Assembly: GCA_019426215.1 (NCBI GenBank)
Contig: CM033395.1
Span: 14,932,569 to 14,996,568 of the forward strand
Direction: 5' to 3'
DNA: 64,000 nucleotides
Origin: Buddleja alternifolia
Lineage: Eukaryota > Streptophyta > Magnoliopsida > Lamiales > Scrophulariaceae
Part shown: positions 1 through 12,180 of the stretch, piece after piece
Numbering within the stretch: position 1 is the first letter of the stretch
Layout of the letters: each line of letters starts with the position of its first letter
The notes under the pieces: model-generated
The model's database searches: none
Told to the model about the DNA's origin: nothing
The model's input: only the letters and a program-made list of their open reading frames with translations
Made by a program: the position numbers and the translations under genes

Positions 1-241
1 AGGAGTAGGGGGCATGGGGGATAATAGGGATAAGAGGGTGTCTAATGGCTAGCTCCTCACATACGTATATTGTTGAGAAAAAAAGTAAAAGAGTATCAAA
101 GCAAACACTCACGAAGAAGCAAGATACTATAGCAAGGGTAGAACAAATAGTCTATCACAAATAAAAATACCATCAGAGATAACTAAACCTTGAGGGGCCA
201 GAACATGAAAGGGGTTGCCGGCTGAGAAGGCGACTGCAGCC

Positions 242-2669
242 TCACACATCGGCGCTGCCTTCAGCATCAGCCTCGCCTTCACTAGTCTCGGGGACATTCT
301 CAAACACATAGGTGAAATCGTAGCCAGGATACCGACCACTATCACGGAGAGTCTTGCGGCACTTACGTACCGTATTAGTCATAAAGCCCCGAGCGAGCTT
401 ATATGCCCGTTGGTTGTACTCCTCAATGAAGGCGGCACTCTTGCGAAACTTATCCACCACCGATTTCTTGGCATCGCCCAAAGTCTTCTTCCCCGCATCC
501 GAGCTAAGAAAGCGGCCATCGGTGGATTTCTCTGCCTCAAGTCCTCCTTGACCTTCATATATTTCTTCCCCCAGCAGTCAGCTGCATTCTTGGCGCCCCA
601 ATACCGGGACAGAGGCTTATGGTTCTGCTCAAGGCTTACTTTTTGCTTCTTCTCCACCTCTTCACACTTGAGACAGAGGCAGTGAGACAGCTGGATAGCC
701 TGGCAAGGAGAGGGAAGAAAACTTTAGACAAACAACCAAATATCCCTTAAATAACAATACGAGTAAAACTCTTACCCAGCCGGCGCTTGTGCCGATCTCT
801 TGATCAAGTCGCTCAACGGGTAGGGAGGACAAACGGGTCACATCGTAGTCCATCACGGCCATCCTAGTCATGGACCAAGGGGTTACAGGGTCAGAAGCAT
901 ACCAAAAGTAGGTGACATTGGGGTCTGTGTTAGCTCCCGGGCTAAACAAGTCGATGCCAGGATCGTTGGAACTAGAAGTTCTAGGGGAACGAGCGCGAGC
1001 ACGCTTTGACATAGGAACCGGCGGTGCCTCGTCCAGGGGAGCCGCTCCTTTGCTACGACTGGCTTGAGGAGACAAGTGAGCAGAATCCCCATCGAAAGGA
1101 TTGTCTCTACACGTTTCTAGCACAACAGTGCCCGGGGGATTGGCCCGAGTGCCCCGCTTGGGACCATGAGTTCCCTTAGAACCCATGTTTGCCAGTCCGA
1201 AGTGCAGGGGACCTATACTGCCGGGACAGAAGGCAAAGGTGAAGCAATCCCAGAGGCGCCCCTCCGGACAAAATGTGCGAGGGCTCCGGCAGGCTGGACT
1301 TATCGGTGGGGCCGGGGGAGACATGAGTGGCAGGAAGATCGTTGGACCTCGCCTTACCGCCCCTAGACGCCCTCATACCTACACGAAACATACGAATCCA
1401 CGCAAGTACGAATGAAAGGAGGTGTAAAACCAATAAATGCTAGAAATTAAAAGCACGAATATACCCACAGTATAGAACTGTTGAAGGTTAAATTTGCCAT
1501 CAAATAAACCGGTGTCGTTATACCGAGCTCTAAGTTGTCGTTGCACCCGGGTAACGGGATGAGAGGTAATTCTCCCCGCCCAACACAAGGGAGTAGGTAT
1601 ACCCAAGTCCGCGATCGGGACGTAAAAGAATTGTGTTTTCCAGTCACTCTTAGTCTTAATGTTGCCTTTTAAAAACTTACAAGTCGGTAAGGGGAAAAAG
1701 TACACGAAAGACGTGGAGTTACTCATCTTAGTCGCGAACAGAGCCTAAAAAGCGTCTAAGCTAACGTATAGGCCTAACTCGAAAAATCGAGAAACAAAAC
1801 CTTCAAAGAAGGTGAAACAGGTCGGGGTTAAATGACTTATGCAGATGTTGTAATAAGCCAAGACTTATCCAAAAACCTTGTGGTAGGGGATTATGAGCCC
1901 GGAGCGGAAATACTCAGCATAAAGGGTCACGTGCCCCTTTGGGGGATTTAATACCCGATAGCCCGAAATGGGAACGAGTAACTCGAAATCCACCGGAGTG
2001 TCGTAAAAAAAAGTTAGAAGTTTGGTCTGTGAGATAGTGGAGTCATGAGTGTCAAAGGCGTGTCCACTAGGAGAGGTCGAATCCCCCTCACTGGGGGAAG
2101 GTTGACCTCGTCGCCCTACGAACATAAATAGACTCTATCAATAACAAAGTATCTACAAGTAATTATCTAAAGTGCTAGTCCACACAATGAGAAGCTCCAA
2201 TTCGAGGGCAAACTAAGCATCTCGCGGTTTAATCGCACAGTAAAATGACCTCGGGGCGAGACAGCTTGACCTAAGAACCTCGCAAGTATCGTCCCTAGGA
2301 AGACGTACCTCGTGGTCAACCGACCGCGAGGCGCCGGCCTCGCGGTGCCCCAACAGCGAGGCACCAGTCTCGCGGCCAAGTGACCGTGAGGCATAGTGCC
2401 TCGCTATTAGGTGACCACGAGGCTTCGGTGCCTCGCGGCCGGCTGTGCCTCGCTGTCACTCGGTCGCGAGGCATTGCTCTCGTGGCTGGGACCCCAAATT
2501 ACCACACCTCACAGCACGTGCCTTGACGCCACAACCCCGGGAGTGTCGTTAAACACCCCCAGCGAATGGATCCTCGAGAACGGAAAATTCCTACACTCTA
2601 ACATCTTGGGCATAAAAGAGAAAGTAACATTACATAAGCGTTACCTTGATCGCTTTGAGTTTTGCCCAT
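242..2669 (-). pseudogene. Antisense cargo gene of Tat-like element A (PF04195-like protein), decayed
   Basis: This is a spliced gene read opposite to its host element. Exon 1 is 25 nt (2645-2669, peptide MGKTQSDQ, then a GT donor). Intron 1 runs to a TAG acceptor at 2116. Exon 2 starts at 2115 and encodes a domain with the block VDFELLVPISGYRVLNPPKG followed by HVTLYAEYFRSG, which I recognise as the plant 'putative gypsy type transposon' family (PF04195). It continues in other frames to about 1460 (FLKGNIKTKSDWK, then FNLQQFYTV). Exon 3 begins at about 1371 and is basic and proline/serine-rich. Later exons give DPVTPWSMTRMAVMDYDVTR at about 790-890 and a C-terminal helix-rich part at 242-657 (KSAAFIEEYNQRAYKLARGF) ending in a stop. 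Frameshifts between 1864 and 1745, near 1180 and near 480 break the frame, so it is not translatable as a whole. The biochemical function of this family is not known to me. Confidence 0.72.
2265..2480. repeat. GCCTCGCGG / CCGCGAGGC word cluster in intron 1 of antisense gene A
   Basis: This GC-rich island sits in otherwise ordinary sequence. About ten short words related to CCTCGCGGC and its reverse complement GCCGCGAGG alternate at roughly 18-25 bp spacing, so many pairs can fold into hairpins. Equivalent clusters occupy the same intron in copies B (36076-36240) and C (61386-61570). Confidence 0.85.
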
Positions 2670-2906
2670 GGTTGAAGGAAGGAAAGGAGATTCTTAGAGA
2701 GAGAAATCCTTGAAGAGAGGAAGTGAGTGGGGGAGAGTATGAATGAGAGGTAAGGGTGAGACCTACCTCCTTCCCACACTTAAGTAAAAGGTAGGTGAGG
2801 TTCCTTTATGACCCACTACCTTTTAGGAATCAAAGTTAATTGGCCTTGCCTAAGCGGGATTATGTCTGCTCTCGAGTATCTTCCGAACTTGGGAGCGGGG
2901 GGCATG

Positions 2907-3411
2907 TGATGTGGGCCAAAATTGTATATGGGCATTATGGCAATTTGCCTCGTCACCGGCTCGGGACAGGGCGTCTCCTGCGGATCAAAGTCCGCGGGTA
3001 ATGTATCAGTCAAGCCCAAAAGGGCGGGCGACCCAATAAGAATACTAGGGTTATTTTATTGGCTTAAACATAATAACAATAAAAAACTGAGCTTATTGGG
3101 CTCCTGGCAAAGTAGGGCCCAATAGCCTATAGCCCATAACCAGCTCCATATAAATACCACAAAGGAGCTGGAAAATAGGGACTATCTCCTCCCCTAGTAA
3201 GAAACACACTGGCTAGAGAGAGTAACCTTATCAACGAACTATGAATCGACTTGATCCCACATTGATTGGGTACGTAGGCAGCTCAAAGTTACTGAGTGCA
3301 GTCTATACCAAAATCCACCTCTAACCTAGTTTGTCGTGAGTTGGATCAGTTCCTCCACCCCACGTGGTCGAACACGTGACAATCATACTCTGACGATTTT
3401 CAGCATCATCA
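2907..3411 (+). repeat. 3' LTR of Tat-like element A
   Basis: About 505 bp, beginning TGATGTGGGCC and ending CAGCATCATCA. It aligns in reverse with both LTRs of element B (35130-35625 and 46273-46778). Shared blocks include the CACGTG-containing stretch and the TTGATCCCACATTGATTGGG region. It is preceded by the polypurine tract. Confidence 0.85.
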
Positions 3412-4552
3412 AAGTCCTTTTTTTTTTGTCATTTTTCTGGATGTCACTAATAAACTGTTACCGCGATAAAGGATGTTTGTAATACCTTTTCTTTTTGGTC
3501 ATTTTCTGCTACGAATTTTATTTAAATTTAAACAAACATTTATAAAAAGTAATTGAAACCTCAGGTCTTAAGTATATAAACAGACGTCTTTTGGTATTTG
3601 AAAAATGAAAAATCTTATTTGTTTCAAGCTCATAAGTAGCTGGATTCCTTAAGCATTTGTCCAGGGTTTGATTCATGGCTGTGTGTATAGAAAATGCTTT
3701 ATTGGGAGAGGCAAAACCCACTTCGGTGATCTCTATGCCTCGAAGGAAAATAGTCTCCGGTGTCCGGCTGGGGGAAACCCTGGTATATACCAAAAAAAAA
3801 AATCTAAATAATAATATATTTCAAGATTGTCAAACAAAAAACATGTTGTCACTTGTCAGACATGACTGATTGACCAAACAGGCTGCTCAATCCTCACCTA
3901 AAAATTCCTGTTGCTGCAATTATTAGATTTAGAAAATGGTAAGTTTTTATTTACAATTTCACCCCCCAAAGTTTTAGTATCTTATAAAAAGTGGCCAGTG
4001 TCCTAATGTCCTAACCTTGTCGGACACGCCCCTGGCTGTGTCTGACATGGTGTCCAAATTTTTTTTGTTTTTTTTATTAGGGACAGGGGATAGCCGTGTC
4101 TGACACATGTTGGAGGCGTGTCAGAGCCGTGCCCGTGTCCGAACGCGCCCAACACCGCCCGTGGTGATTTTTTGGAGTGTCTTTGCTTTATAGGGAGGGA
4201 ACAAGTGGCCAAGCCGAAGAGCCTTCGATACAAACTATGAAGGATGTTATCTATACTTTCTGTAGTAAAGCATCCTCTATTCCTATCCCAATTCTTCTTG
4301 ATCACAGTGAGTGATTGTGTTTTCACATATCTAACACCTTTGGAGATAGTATATTTGGAGGGAGAGAGAAGTTCTTCATCGTACATAACTTGTCTCATTA
4401 GGGATTTCCCGTACTAATACCTTAGCACGTTTGTCCCTTCCAACTACATTCAAGCTCTAAACTGGAGCCAAGGGTATTGATAATTAAATGAAAGTGATCC
4501 ACCTTTAGTGAGATATGAAACATCTCCACCACATCCCCATCTCCGCAAGCCC
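3412..4552. other. Intergenic, no gene recognised
   Basis: AT-rich sequence with short ORFs that lack family features. Around 3600-3790 there is a stretch that reads like an old retroposed repeat (GGTGTCCGGCTGGGGGAAAC). Around 4015-4165 the words TGTCGGACACG and TGTCTGACAC recur in both orientations, suggesting a degenerate element. I cannot classify either. Confidence 0.4.
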
Positions 4553-4563
4553 CCTTTTTCTAC

Positions 4564-5705
4564 TTGATAAATACATTATACTCCCCCGATATATCAAATT
4601 CTTCAAAAGCCTCCTCATGATACAAAAATTTCACAAAATACCCCCTTGTGTTTGAAATAAAGTCACTCAGTGCCTCCCTCGACTAATTTTGCCTACAAAT
4701 TTTAATGTGAAGCAAAAATGCCCTTATACTTTTAAAATATTTACATTATAGTTTATTCATTTTATTTTATAATTTTATTTAAATTTGGGGCTGAGGTGGT
4801 AAGCTCACAAGTATTTTTTTATTTTCTGTTTCTTTTTTCTCACCTTCTTCCCCAACCAGCTTCTTTCCCCAAACCCTAACCTACCATTCATCTCATTCCA
4901 CCTCCAACCTCAGCCCCTACGCTTCTCCTCCACCAACACCCACGATCTTACCACCTCAGCCCCTATTCTTACCACCACCTCGTCTTACCACCATAGGCTG
5001 CCACCCCTTGGGGATGCCAATGAAGGTGGGGCAGTGAAAATGTTGCAACTCTGCAAATCTATAACTTGGGGGATTTTTTAAAATCTCCCCATTTCCAATG
5101 GGGGGATTTCCCTATATGCAGATTTGGGGTGTTGGCGGAGGCGATTTCAGAGGGGGTGATGGTGATGGTGAGAGGGGAGGTTATCGATGAAGAAGAGAGG
5201 CATATCGGCAATGGGGTCGGAGGAAGATGGTGGTGCCTCGAGCTGGACGGTGAGGGGCGGCAGAAAACGGTGGTGATGTTGTCTAGTGTCAGAGTGGTGG
5301 CCATGGCTATGGCTGTGGCTCGGCGGCGATTTGCAGGCGGTTTGCAAGCGGCGGTGGTGTAGTGGGTGCCGTGAAGATGGCAATGGCTGGATGTGTGTAT
5401 ATATATATATATTATTAATATATTTATTTTTAATATTACTTTTGTGAATTAAACTGAATAAATAAATAAATATTTAATTTGAACCGTCAGATTTAATCTT
5501 ATCAAATCAATGGTGTTAGACTAAGAGGTAGATTAGTCTTTTAAAGGCAAAGAAATAACAACCAATCGCAAACAGTGCGAGTGGCGCCCGCAGGGGGGTA
5601 AATTGTTTCTTTATTTTTTTCACAGGGAGAAAATTTGTGAATTTTTGTATCACAAGGGGGCGTTTGAAGAATTCGATATATCACGGGGGTACAATGTATT
5701 TATCT
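4564..5705. mobile_element. Non-autonomous Mutator-like element with ~100-bp TIRs
   Basis: A perfect 11-bp target-site duplication, CCTTTTTCTAC, flanks the element (4553-4563 and 5706-5716). The termini are long imperfect inverted repeats: GATAAATACATT at the left matches AATGTATTTATC at the right, and similarity continues for about 100 bp (GATATATCAAATTCTTCAAA against its complement at about 5660-5690). Long TIRs with a 9-11 bp TSD are the Mutator superfamily signature. No transposase is present. The interior 4860-5390 is markedly GC-richer than the ends and has overlapping ORFs on both strands, but I recognise no captured gene. Confidence 0.88.
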
Positions 5706-5716
5706 CCTTTTTCTAC

Positions 5717-6012
5717 ACTCAATGAATCTCAACACACGCAAAAAAGAAAATGAAAAAATTGAAGGATTGCCCTTATCTTAGACGGTTTATAACTGAATTT
5801 ATTAGAGTCCAATTCAAGAACTCATCATTCTTCTGTCTTCATGATCCTGCTAATGAGAATCATAGTCGGTATTCAACTGTCGCTCCACATCTCAGCATAT
5901 TTACAACGGATTATTCTATTACAAAACAACATTATTTTTTTCTCAGCAATTCTCTTACCATAAACACAACCCCATGCTATTCTCTTGTGAAGAGAAACTC
6001 TTTTAAGTATAT
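5717..6012. other. 3' flank of pyruvate kinase pseudogene, nothing recognised
   Basis: AT-rich sequence without a convincing reading frame. Confidence 0.5.
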
Positions 6013-7634
6013 TTAATCCTCGAGCTCAATGATCTTCACCACAGCCGTATCGCCAACTTCTGGCAGACCACGACTCGATCATGTGGTTTTATAACACTAA
6101 AATCTTTTCCATAATCCAAAACAAACTTTAGGATGGACTCATTTGTTGCACTTGTGGGTTCAGCCTGCAAGATGGAACATATATTATTTGCACCATAGCT
6201 GCATCAGTCAGAGTTTTCTTCAGCAAATACAAGTAGGAAAAACTTTTATATATATTACAAGGGTCTTCTTATGTTACTCTGGGATTATTAATGAAAAGAA
6301 AGATAACACGGAAAAATTACATTTTTGATCCTCATATTTGCTTCTAATTCAATTTCAGTTCCTTTTGGTTCAACCATCATTAAATTCAGTCCCTCATATT
6401 TCCAGTTTTGATAATAGGGGTCCTAAATGTTTAACTAAACAACTAAAGTATTTGCATGATTGCAACGAAAAATATAATAGTTTTGGCCCCTTAAGTTTCA
6501 ACCTTTACAATGCTGGTCCTTAAACTCAAGCTTTTATACTTTTAACGCCTCGCACAAGAATAACTCCTTTAGCAATTAAGGGAGAGTTGACAGGCAAGAA
6601 TTGCATTTTCTCAGGAAATTGAAGGATTAAAAACTAATTCTGACCTCGTTAGACAGAAAGGAAAGAAATGGAATAGGTGGCAAAAGACTGAGAATATTGC
6701 AAAATGTAATAATTTTGAGAATGTTCGAAAATTATTTACCATTTTTAATGAAACAATTTCCATCTTATTTGGTGAAAAGTGGAAGGCAATTTGAAAAACC
6801 AAAACAACAAAGCTGGACTGCTCCGGACAACATACTAAACAAGCAATACTAATACAACATATTAAACTAGGGCTAGGGCCATAATCAGTTAGACAAGTTT
6901 AAACTATCTTAAGAGTTAAAAACATCAACAAAAAAAAAAATCTGAACTTATCGAATGAAAGAAACTTCGACCAGTCAACAGTAATGATGTCAATCTTACC
7001 GGATGTCGAGGATCTGCAAGCATGGGGAAAAGCCCTCTGACTATCAATGATTGTCTCGCCTGCCAAAAGAACCCTATGCAAATCCAGGAAACAAATATTG
7101 TCAACCACATCATAGTTAGCTGGTGGGAGGAATAACAATCAAAGTACATCGCGTTTTTCAACAGGTATCGCAGAGCAAATGTGTTATTATACTCATGGAA
7201 TCCAAATTGGTTCTCCATAAAATTTTAAGATGCTAAAAACATGGACATGTCAGATATAATGATATTAGAAGTGCAGAGAAAGAAAGACAAATAAACAAAA
7301 GACACCATAGAAAGAAAATATATGTTAACTAAATAGTCAACGGAGAGAACTTGATAGATGTTAGAGAACCAACATCAACAAGAGCATAACAATGAAACAT
7401 AGGCCTCAGAATTTATTTTAAGAAAGATAGTGATTTTGGGAATTGCATTTTCACATGGACTATATTTAACACAAAATGGCATACCAACATCAGCAAATAC
7501 GCGCATATGCTTACATGCATAAAGACCTATATGCTCAGGCACGACACATGCGGTTGCACGCGCACACAAACAGACATATATATATATTGTCGAAAATAAA
7601 TCACATAACATGCGAATTCGATATATAAACACTT

Positions 7635-7795
7635 ACCGAATTTGGATCTTTACTTGGTTGTTTTACACTTCTTCCACACGGTTTTGATGCTCCAAAACCA
7701 GTCCACACCTCTGTCACGGGGAGAGAGATGATTATCCACAATCCAAAAACTTCAAATGGTGAATCTTCTTTGCCAATATCACACCAAAATAACAC
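7635..7795 (-). other. Exon-like open stretch of unknown origin inside the pseudogene
   Basis: A 64-codon minus-strand open frame contains the stretch FGLWIIISLPVTEVWTGFGA and KPCGRSVKQPSKDPNS. A consensus-like GTAAGT donor follows the latter at about 7635. It lies where exon 14 of the pyruvate kinase copy should be and has no counterpart in the intact gene. I do not recognise the protein. It could be a captured or inserted exon, or chance. Confidence 0.3.
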
Positions 7796-8029
7796 TTTTA
7801 TGCCTTCACTTTTAGCCCCTCATTTTTGCTGCAGATTTTCTCTTTTGTTTTTTCAAGTGTTGTTATCTTATTTTGAATATAAGATAAATAAGAAGAGGGT
7901 TAAAGGAATTTGATGGTAGTTTTTTCCTACAAAAAACTACTCCCTCCTTTTCTTTTTTTCAAATTAATATGGGTAGGATCAAGCTCTCATGCGCGACCCA
8001 TGACCCATATCCAATTTCCAACATATATA

Positions 8030-8097
8030 TATATGTGTGTGTGTATAAATGTGTACATATCTATATCTATATATATATGGAGAGAGAGAGAGAGAGG
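8030..8097. repeat. Compound microsatellite (AT/GT/GA)
   Basis: (AT)n, (GT)n, ATCTAT and (GA)n runs abut the exon 13 copy of the pseudogene. Confidence 0.8.
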
Positions 8098-8495
8098 CCT
8101 AGCAGCTCGTCCCGATGAAGTGAAACAAATAATGACTGCTGCCTTCACCTTGATGGCGGCACGTACCTATATCAACCAAAATAATATATCTTGTGAAATC
8201 AACTATAGTACAAAACCTATTTACGGGATAGATAATGCTGAAAAGGAAAGAGATTTTAGAGCAACATACTGCAGAGGAAGCAATTGATTCCATGTGAGTC
8301 ATGGGTTTGCTTACATAATTAACAATTTTCTTGAAGTAGAGATCCTGATTGTAAACCTTCTCTGCCTGCACAAAGTATGTTCAAGTTAACTAGCACTACC
8401 AACAAGATACTCATCCAATAAAGGCTGGTGAATGAACAAGTAGAGCTAAAATTTATTGTCAATATGATGTTACTAAATTTTAGCAGATTCTAGAA

Positions 8496-10150
8496 TGTTC
8501 GAATCAATATGCCATTGGAGAAAAATAGCCAAATGCAGCAAAAACGGAATTTTCAAATTTTATTTGGATTTCCCCATAACAGGATCAATCCCGGATTTTA
8601 TCAGACGTATGTATGGTAGAGTAAACAAAACTTTACCCGTTGTAGTGAAATGGCTGGAGAATCTCACAAACTTGAATCCTTCAACTTCTTCCCGAATAAC
8701 TCCGGCTGAAATCTTGATAATCCGAGCAGCCCAAAAGTTCTACCTCTAAATTGTCTCGGAAAAACTTGATGAGAAAAATTCTCCTTCTTCTTGGTGTAGA
8801 CCGACAGCTAGGAGAGAGAGGGAGAGAGGAAATTCTTTCTTGTGGCTCAAGAGTTAATTGTAACTTATGACCTAGGTATTAACTAATGTGATATATTTAT
8901 ATCAATTAAGTTAATACTTTGGGCTTAATTAGCCCATCATGGACGCCTATTTGGCCGTCCTTTATGGCTAACTGGTGCACCAATTTGTGCTTAGTCCAAT
9001 CCACTATTTAATTAATTAATTCAATTCAATCAATTAATCTAATTAAATAATAGATATGATATTTAATTAATACTTATTTGTCAAGGAAACAACATATTAA
9101 TTAAACTATAAATGAACTAACTTATTTCTTTAAATAATTAATTCCATTTAATTAATTTTAAGTATCCAATACTAAAAATATTACCACAAGAAATATTCCA
9201 TAATTCTATCGATTTTTTCTTTTCAGGCGTGACTGTTTAAGTTCATCTATATTTGATGAAGGGAGGATTCCATTGAATATGGGTCCCACCTAGCCATTCA
9301 AGTGGTCCATATTGTAACTCAAATAAGATGAAATGATTGGATCATTTTTACCTTTCCTGTTGTAAATACCGTGTGAATATAAACTCTTCGTTTCCTTATC
9401 CCGTTCAAGTGAGAGTCATGATTTTTGGTCAAACTCACTAACTTGACACTATGTTATATTTATAATAAGCTCATATTAGTTAATGCTTTGGCCAAAGATT
9501 TTAAGTTCTAACTTACTTATAAATGCATAGGATAATTCCTCGTTCACCGTCGAGGGAACGAATCACATTTCAGTTAAGACTACTACTTGCCCATTAGGTT
9601 GCAGTTCGAGATTGACCCCACCAAAGGGTGAATTGGGCCTAACTACTCTAATGACAAACCTAATGTCACAAGTATATCTTAAACTCGATTTCTCAGGCCT
9701 AAAGTTCAGACACACCTATTACAATTTAATCAATTCTGTCATTGACTGTCAAAGAGTGAAAACCCATGTGACAGAATCGATGCGAGTCATGTCTTAGTGC
9801 CACTATCTACATCAGTGCACCTATGATGTGAGTTCTTCACTACTTCCTAGTGATTGACGGGCATCTTTTCTCGTCGAAACTCATATCATACAAGTCTTCA
9901 TGATTTCCAATGCCCAATTGAAAATCATTGACTTGAAGACTACTTTAGTACACAAATATCAAACTCTTCTAGTGCCTTAGAGAGTTAACTCTTGTATTCA
10001 TGGACTTATAGATGATTACAATATATAAATGTCAATATAATAGTAAACAACTAATTTGCCTTTTATCGATAGAATGAGAAACAATTACAAATTGATAATG
10101 TCCTAGTATTCTCTAATCCTCTAGTGGCATTTGAGGACATTAACCTAAAA
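8496..10150 (-). repeat. 3' LTR of the truncated copia element
   Basis: About 1.65 kb. The plus strand starts TGTTCGAATC; the far end corresponds to the TGTTAGG start, mutated to TTTTAGG. It is the reverse complement, with divergence, of the solo LTR at 58332-60042. Shared blocks include the CTATTACAATTTAATCAATT-type region and the 'CACTACAACGGGTAA' block near the LTR end. Confidence 0.82.
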
Positions 10151-10434
10151 ATCTCTCACTTGTACTCAATGACAATCACTATGGTATCTAATACCCATCT
10201 TTTCAAAATGTCGATCCAACACTGCCTGTGTCAAAGGCTTGGTCAATGGGTCTACGACGTTGTCTACTGAATTAATTCTTTGAACACTTATCTCACCTCT
10301 TCCAACGATTTCTCTTATTATGTGAGATCTCCTCTCTATGTAATTGGATTAGTTGTGAGACCTTGGTTCCTTTGCTTGTGCAATAACCCTGTTATTATCA
10401 CAATAAAGTGGCAATGGCAGCCAGGGACCACTTG

Positions 10435-12175
10435 AAGTTCTCCAAGAAACTTTTTAATTCAAACATCGTCTTTAGCAGCCTCTGAAGCTGCTATGTATTC
10501 TGCCTCAGTGGTGGAATCAGCGGTTGTGCTTTTTTTGGAACTTTTCCAAGTCACCGCTCCACCATTGAGCGTGAATATAAACCCTGAAGTGGATTTTTGA
10601 TCATCTACATCAGATTGAAAATATGAGTCAATATATCTATTCACCTTCAAATCTCCATGTCCATATGTTAGGGCCATATCCTTAGTTCTCTTCAGATACT
10701 TGAGGATATTTTTGACAGCGGTCCAGTTTTCTCTTCCTGGGTTAGCCTGAAAATGACTCACCACGCTTACCGCATAGACTATGTCTGGGCGTGTGCATAA
10801 CATGGCGTACATCAGACTACCCACTGCAGACGTGTAGGCCACCACACTCATTTCTTTCCTATCTTCCTCAGTTTGAGGAGACATAGACTTTGAAAGGTGC
10901 ACCCCATGTCTCATGGGCAAGAAACATTTTTTAGAGTCTTACATCCTAAATCTTTTTAAGACTTTCTCTAAGTAAAGGGCTTGGGAAATTCCTATCATTC
11001 TATTTGTTCTATCTCTATAGATACGAATTCCTAGAATATAGGTCGCTTCTCCCAAGACTTTCATGGAGAATGTATTTGAAAGCTATATTTTGACTGATGT
11101 GAGCATTCCTACATCATTTTCTATGAGTAGAATGTCATCCACATATAAGACAAGAAAAGTGATTTTACTCCCACTAACCTTCTTGTAAACACATGGCTCG
11201 TCTTCATTTTTGACAAAGTCAAATCCTTTGACAGCTTCGTCAAAACGTAGATTCCAACTCCTCGAGGCTTGCTTAAGTCCATAAATGGATCTCTTAAGTT
11301 TGCACACCTTATGAATATCAGACCCAGATGCAAATCCTTTAGGCTGATCCATATAGATATCCTCTTCAAGGAATCCATTCATAAAAGCCATCTTTACATC
11401 CATCTGACATATCTCATAATCCAAGTGTGTAACTATTGCAAGCAGAACTCGAATAGACTTGATCATTGCCACTGGTGAAAAGGTGTTTTGATAGTTAATT
11501 CCTTCCTTTGACTATAACCTTTTGCTACAAACCTTGCCTTCTATGTGTTAACTTTTCGATCCGGGCCTATTTTCCTCTTGTAGATCCACTTGCACCCTAT
11601 AGATGCAATGCCCTTAGGATGATCTACCAGAGTCTAGACCTGATTGGAATGCATCGAGTCTATATCCGCCTACATAGCTTCTTGCCACTTTGCAGAGTCA
11701 ATGTCCATCATTGCTTGATCATAAATAGAAGGGTCGTCCCCATTAACTCCCACTGCTATAGTGTGGACACCCGGTTCTTCTTGTAGCAGGTACCCATAGT
11801 ACCTATCAGGTTGATGTGGTACTCTACCAGATCTTCGCAATGTTGGTTGTGTTTAATCAGGTTTAGTATGTGTTTCTTGAACAGTCGTCTCCCTGGGTGT
11901 TTCATCTTGTTCATTGAGAACAATCTTTCTACTTGCATCACCTTCTTGAACAATTTTATCTTCAAGAAAGTACGCTTGCAGCGCAACAATGATCCTTTGA
12001 TCATCTTGCATATAGAATAAGTATCTCATAAAATCCTCAGGAAAATCGATGAAACGTCTTTTAAGGGACCTAACTTCCTATTTCTCTGCCTGTGTCTTCT
12101 TGATATAGGCAGGGCATCCCCAAACCCTAATGTATTTAAGGCTTGGTTTCTTATTTCTCTATATCTCATATGGGG
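10435..12175 (-). pseudogene. Copia pol remnant: integrase C-terminus, reverse transcriptase, RNase H
   Basis: In coding order on the minus strand: integrase C-terminal block LKYIRVWGCPAYIKK (about 12075-12135); reverse transcriptase at 11083-11472 with the copia motifs QMDVKMAFMNGFLEEDIYM, YGLKQASRSW and the catalytic box YVDDILL; and RNase H at 10459-10920 with VGSLMYAMLCTRPDI, the DDQKSTSGFIF block and TEAEYIAASEA. The pieces sit in different frames with stops between them, and the link between reverse transcriptase and RNase H is broken around 10921-11080. The motif order and IYGLKQASR identify the copia superfamily. It cannot make a functional polyprotein. Confidence 0.9.
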
Positions 12176-12180
12176 TCTTT

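Larger units (their letters stand above)
1..3411 (+). mobile_element. Tat-like Gypsy LTR retrotransposon, copy A (3' end only)
   Basis: This is the 3' portion of a large LTR element whose 5' part lies left of the window. Orientation is set by a purine-rich tract (GGGAGCGGGGGGCATG, 2891-2906) directly before the LTR at 2907-3411. The interior carries a spliced gene on the opposite strand (242-2669). LTR and antisense gene are both homologous to element B at 35130-46778, where the gag and protease that define the lineage survive. No sense-strand pol is present in the visible part. The flank after 3411 cannot be tested for a TSD because the other end is outside the window. Confidence 0.8.
6013..8365 (-). 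pseudogene. Cytosolic pyruvate kinase, partial 3' duplicate
   Basis: Four exons match exons 12, 13, 15 and 16 of the intact gene at 25391-31846, three with identical exon lengths. They are 8270-8365 (96 nt, [12 protein letters not shown]), 8099-8166 (68 nt, [20 protein letters not shown]), 7000-7059 (60 nt, [20 protein letters not shown]) and 6013-6164 (152 nt instead of 153). Exon 14 is missing: nothing like it occurs between 7060 and 8098. Exons 1-11 are absent, and a copia LTR begins at 8496 where they would continue. The exon 13 copy has a GC instead of GT donor. The last exon has a one-base deletion after the VVVCQK codons that shifts the frame to an early stop. Introns also align weakly (for example 8370-8430 with 27690-27740), so this is a segmental duplication and not a processed copy. 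Confidence 0.9.
8496..12180 (-). mobile_element. 5'-truncated Ty1-copia retrotransposon
   Basis: A minus-oriented element retains the 3' LTR (8496-10150), a polypurine tract next to it (reads AAGTGAGAGAT on the minus strand, 10151-10161) and the RNase H, reverse transcriptase and integrase C-terminal parts of pol (10435-12175). Sequence homologous to copia ends near 12180. The 5' LTR, gag and protease are missing. It lies just upstream of the surviving exons of the pyruvate kinase pseudogene. Confidence 0.85.

Noticed and set aside
5059..5383. Overlapping ORFs on both strands in the Mutator-like element at 4564-5705
   Set aside because: His/Ser/Pro-biased on one strand and Gly/Val-biased on the other, no family features; they follow from GC-rich composition.
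8630..8760. Possible upstream exon of the pyruvate kinase copy
   Set aside because: The sequence aligns with the copia LTR at 59820-59960, not with pyruvate kinase.
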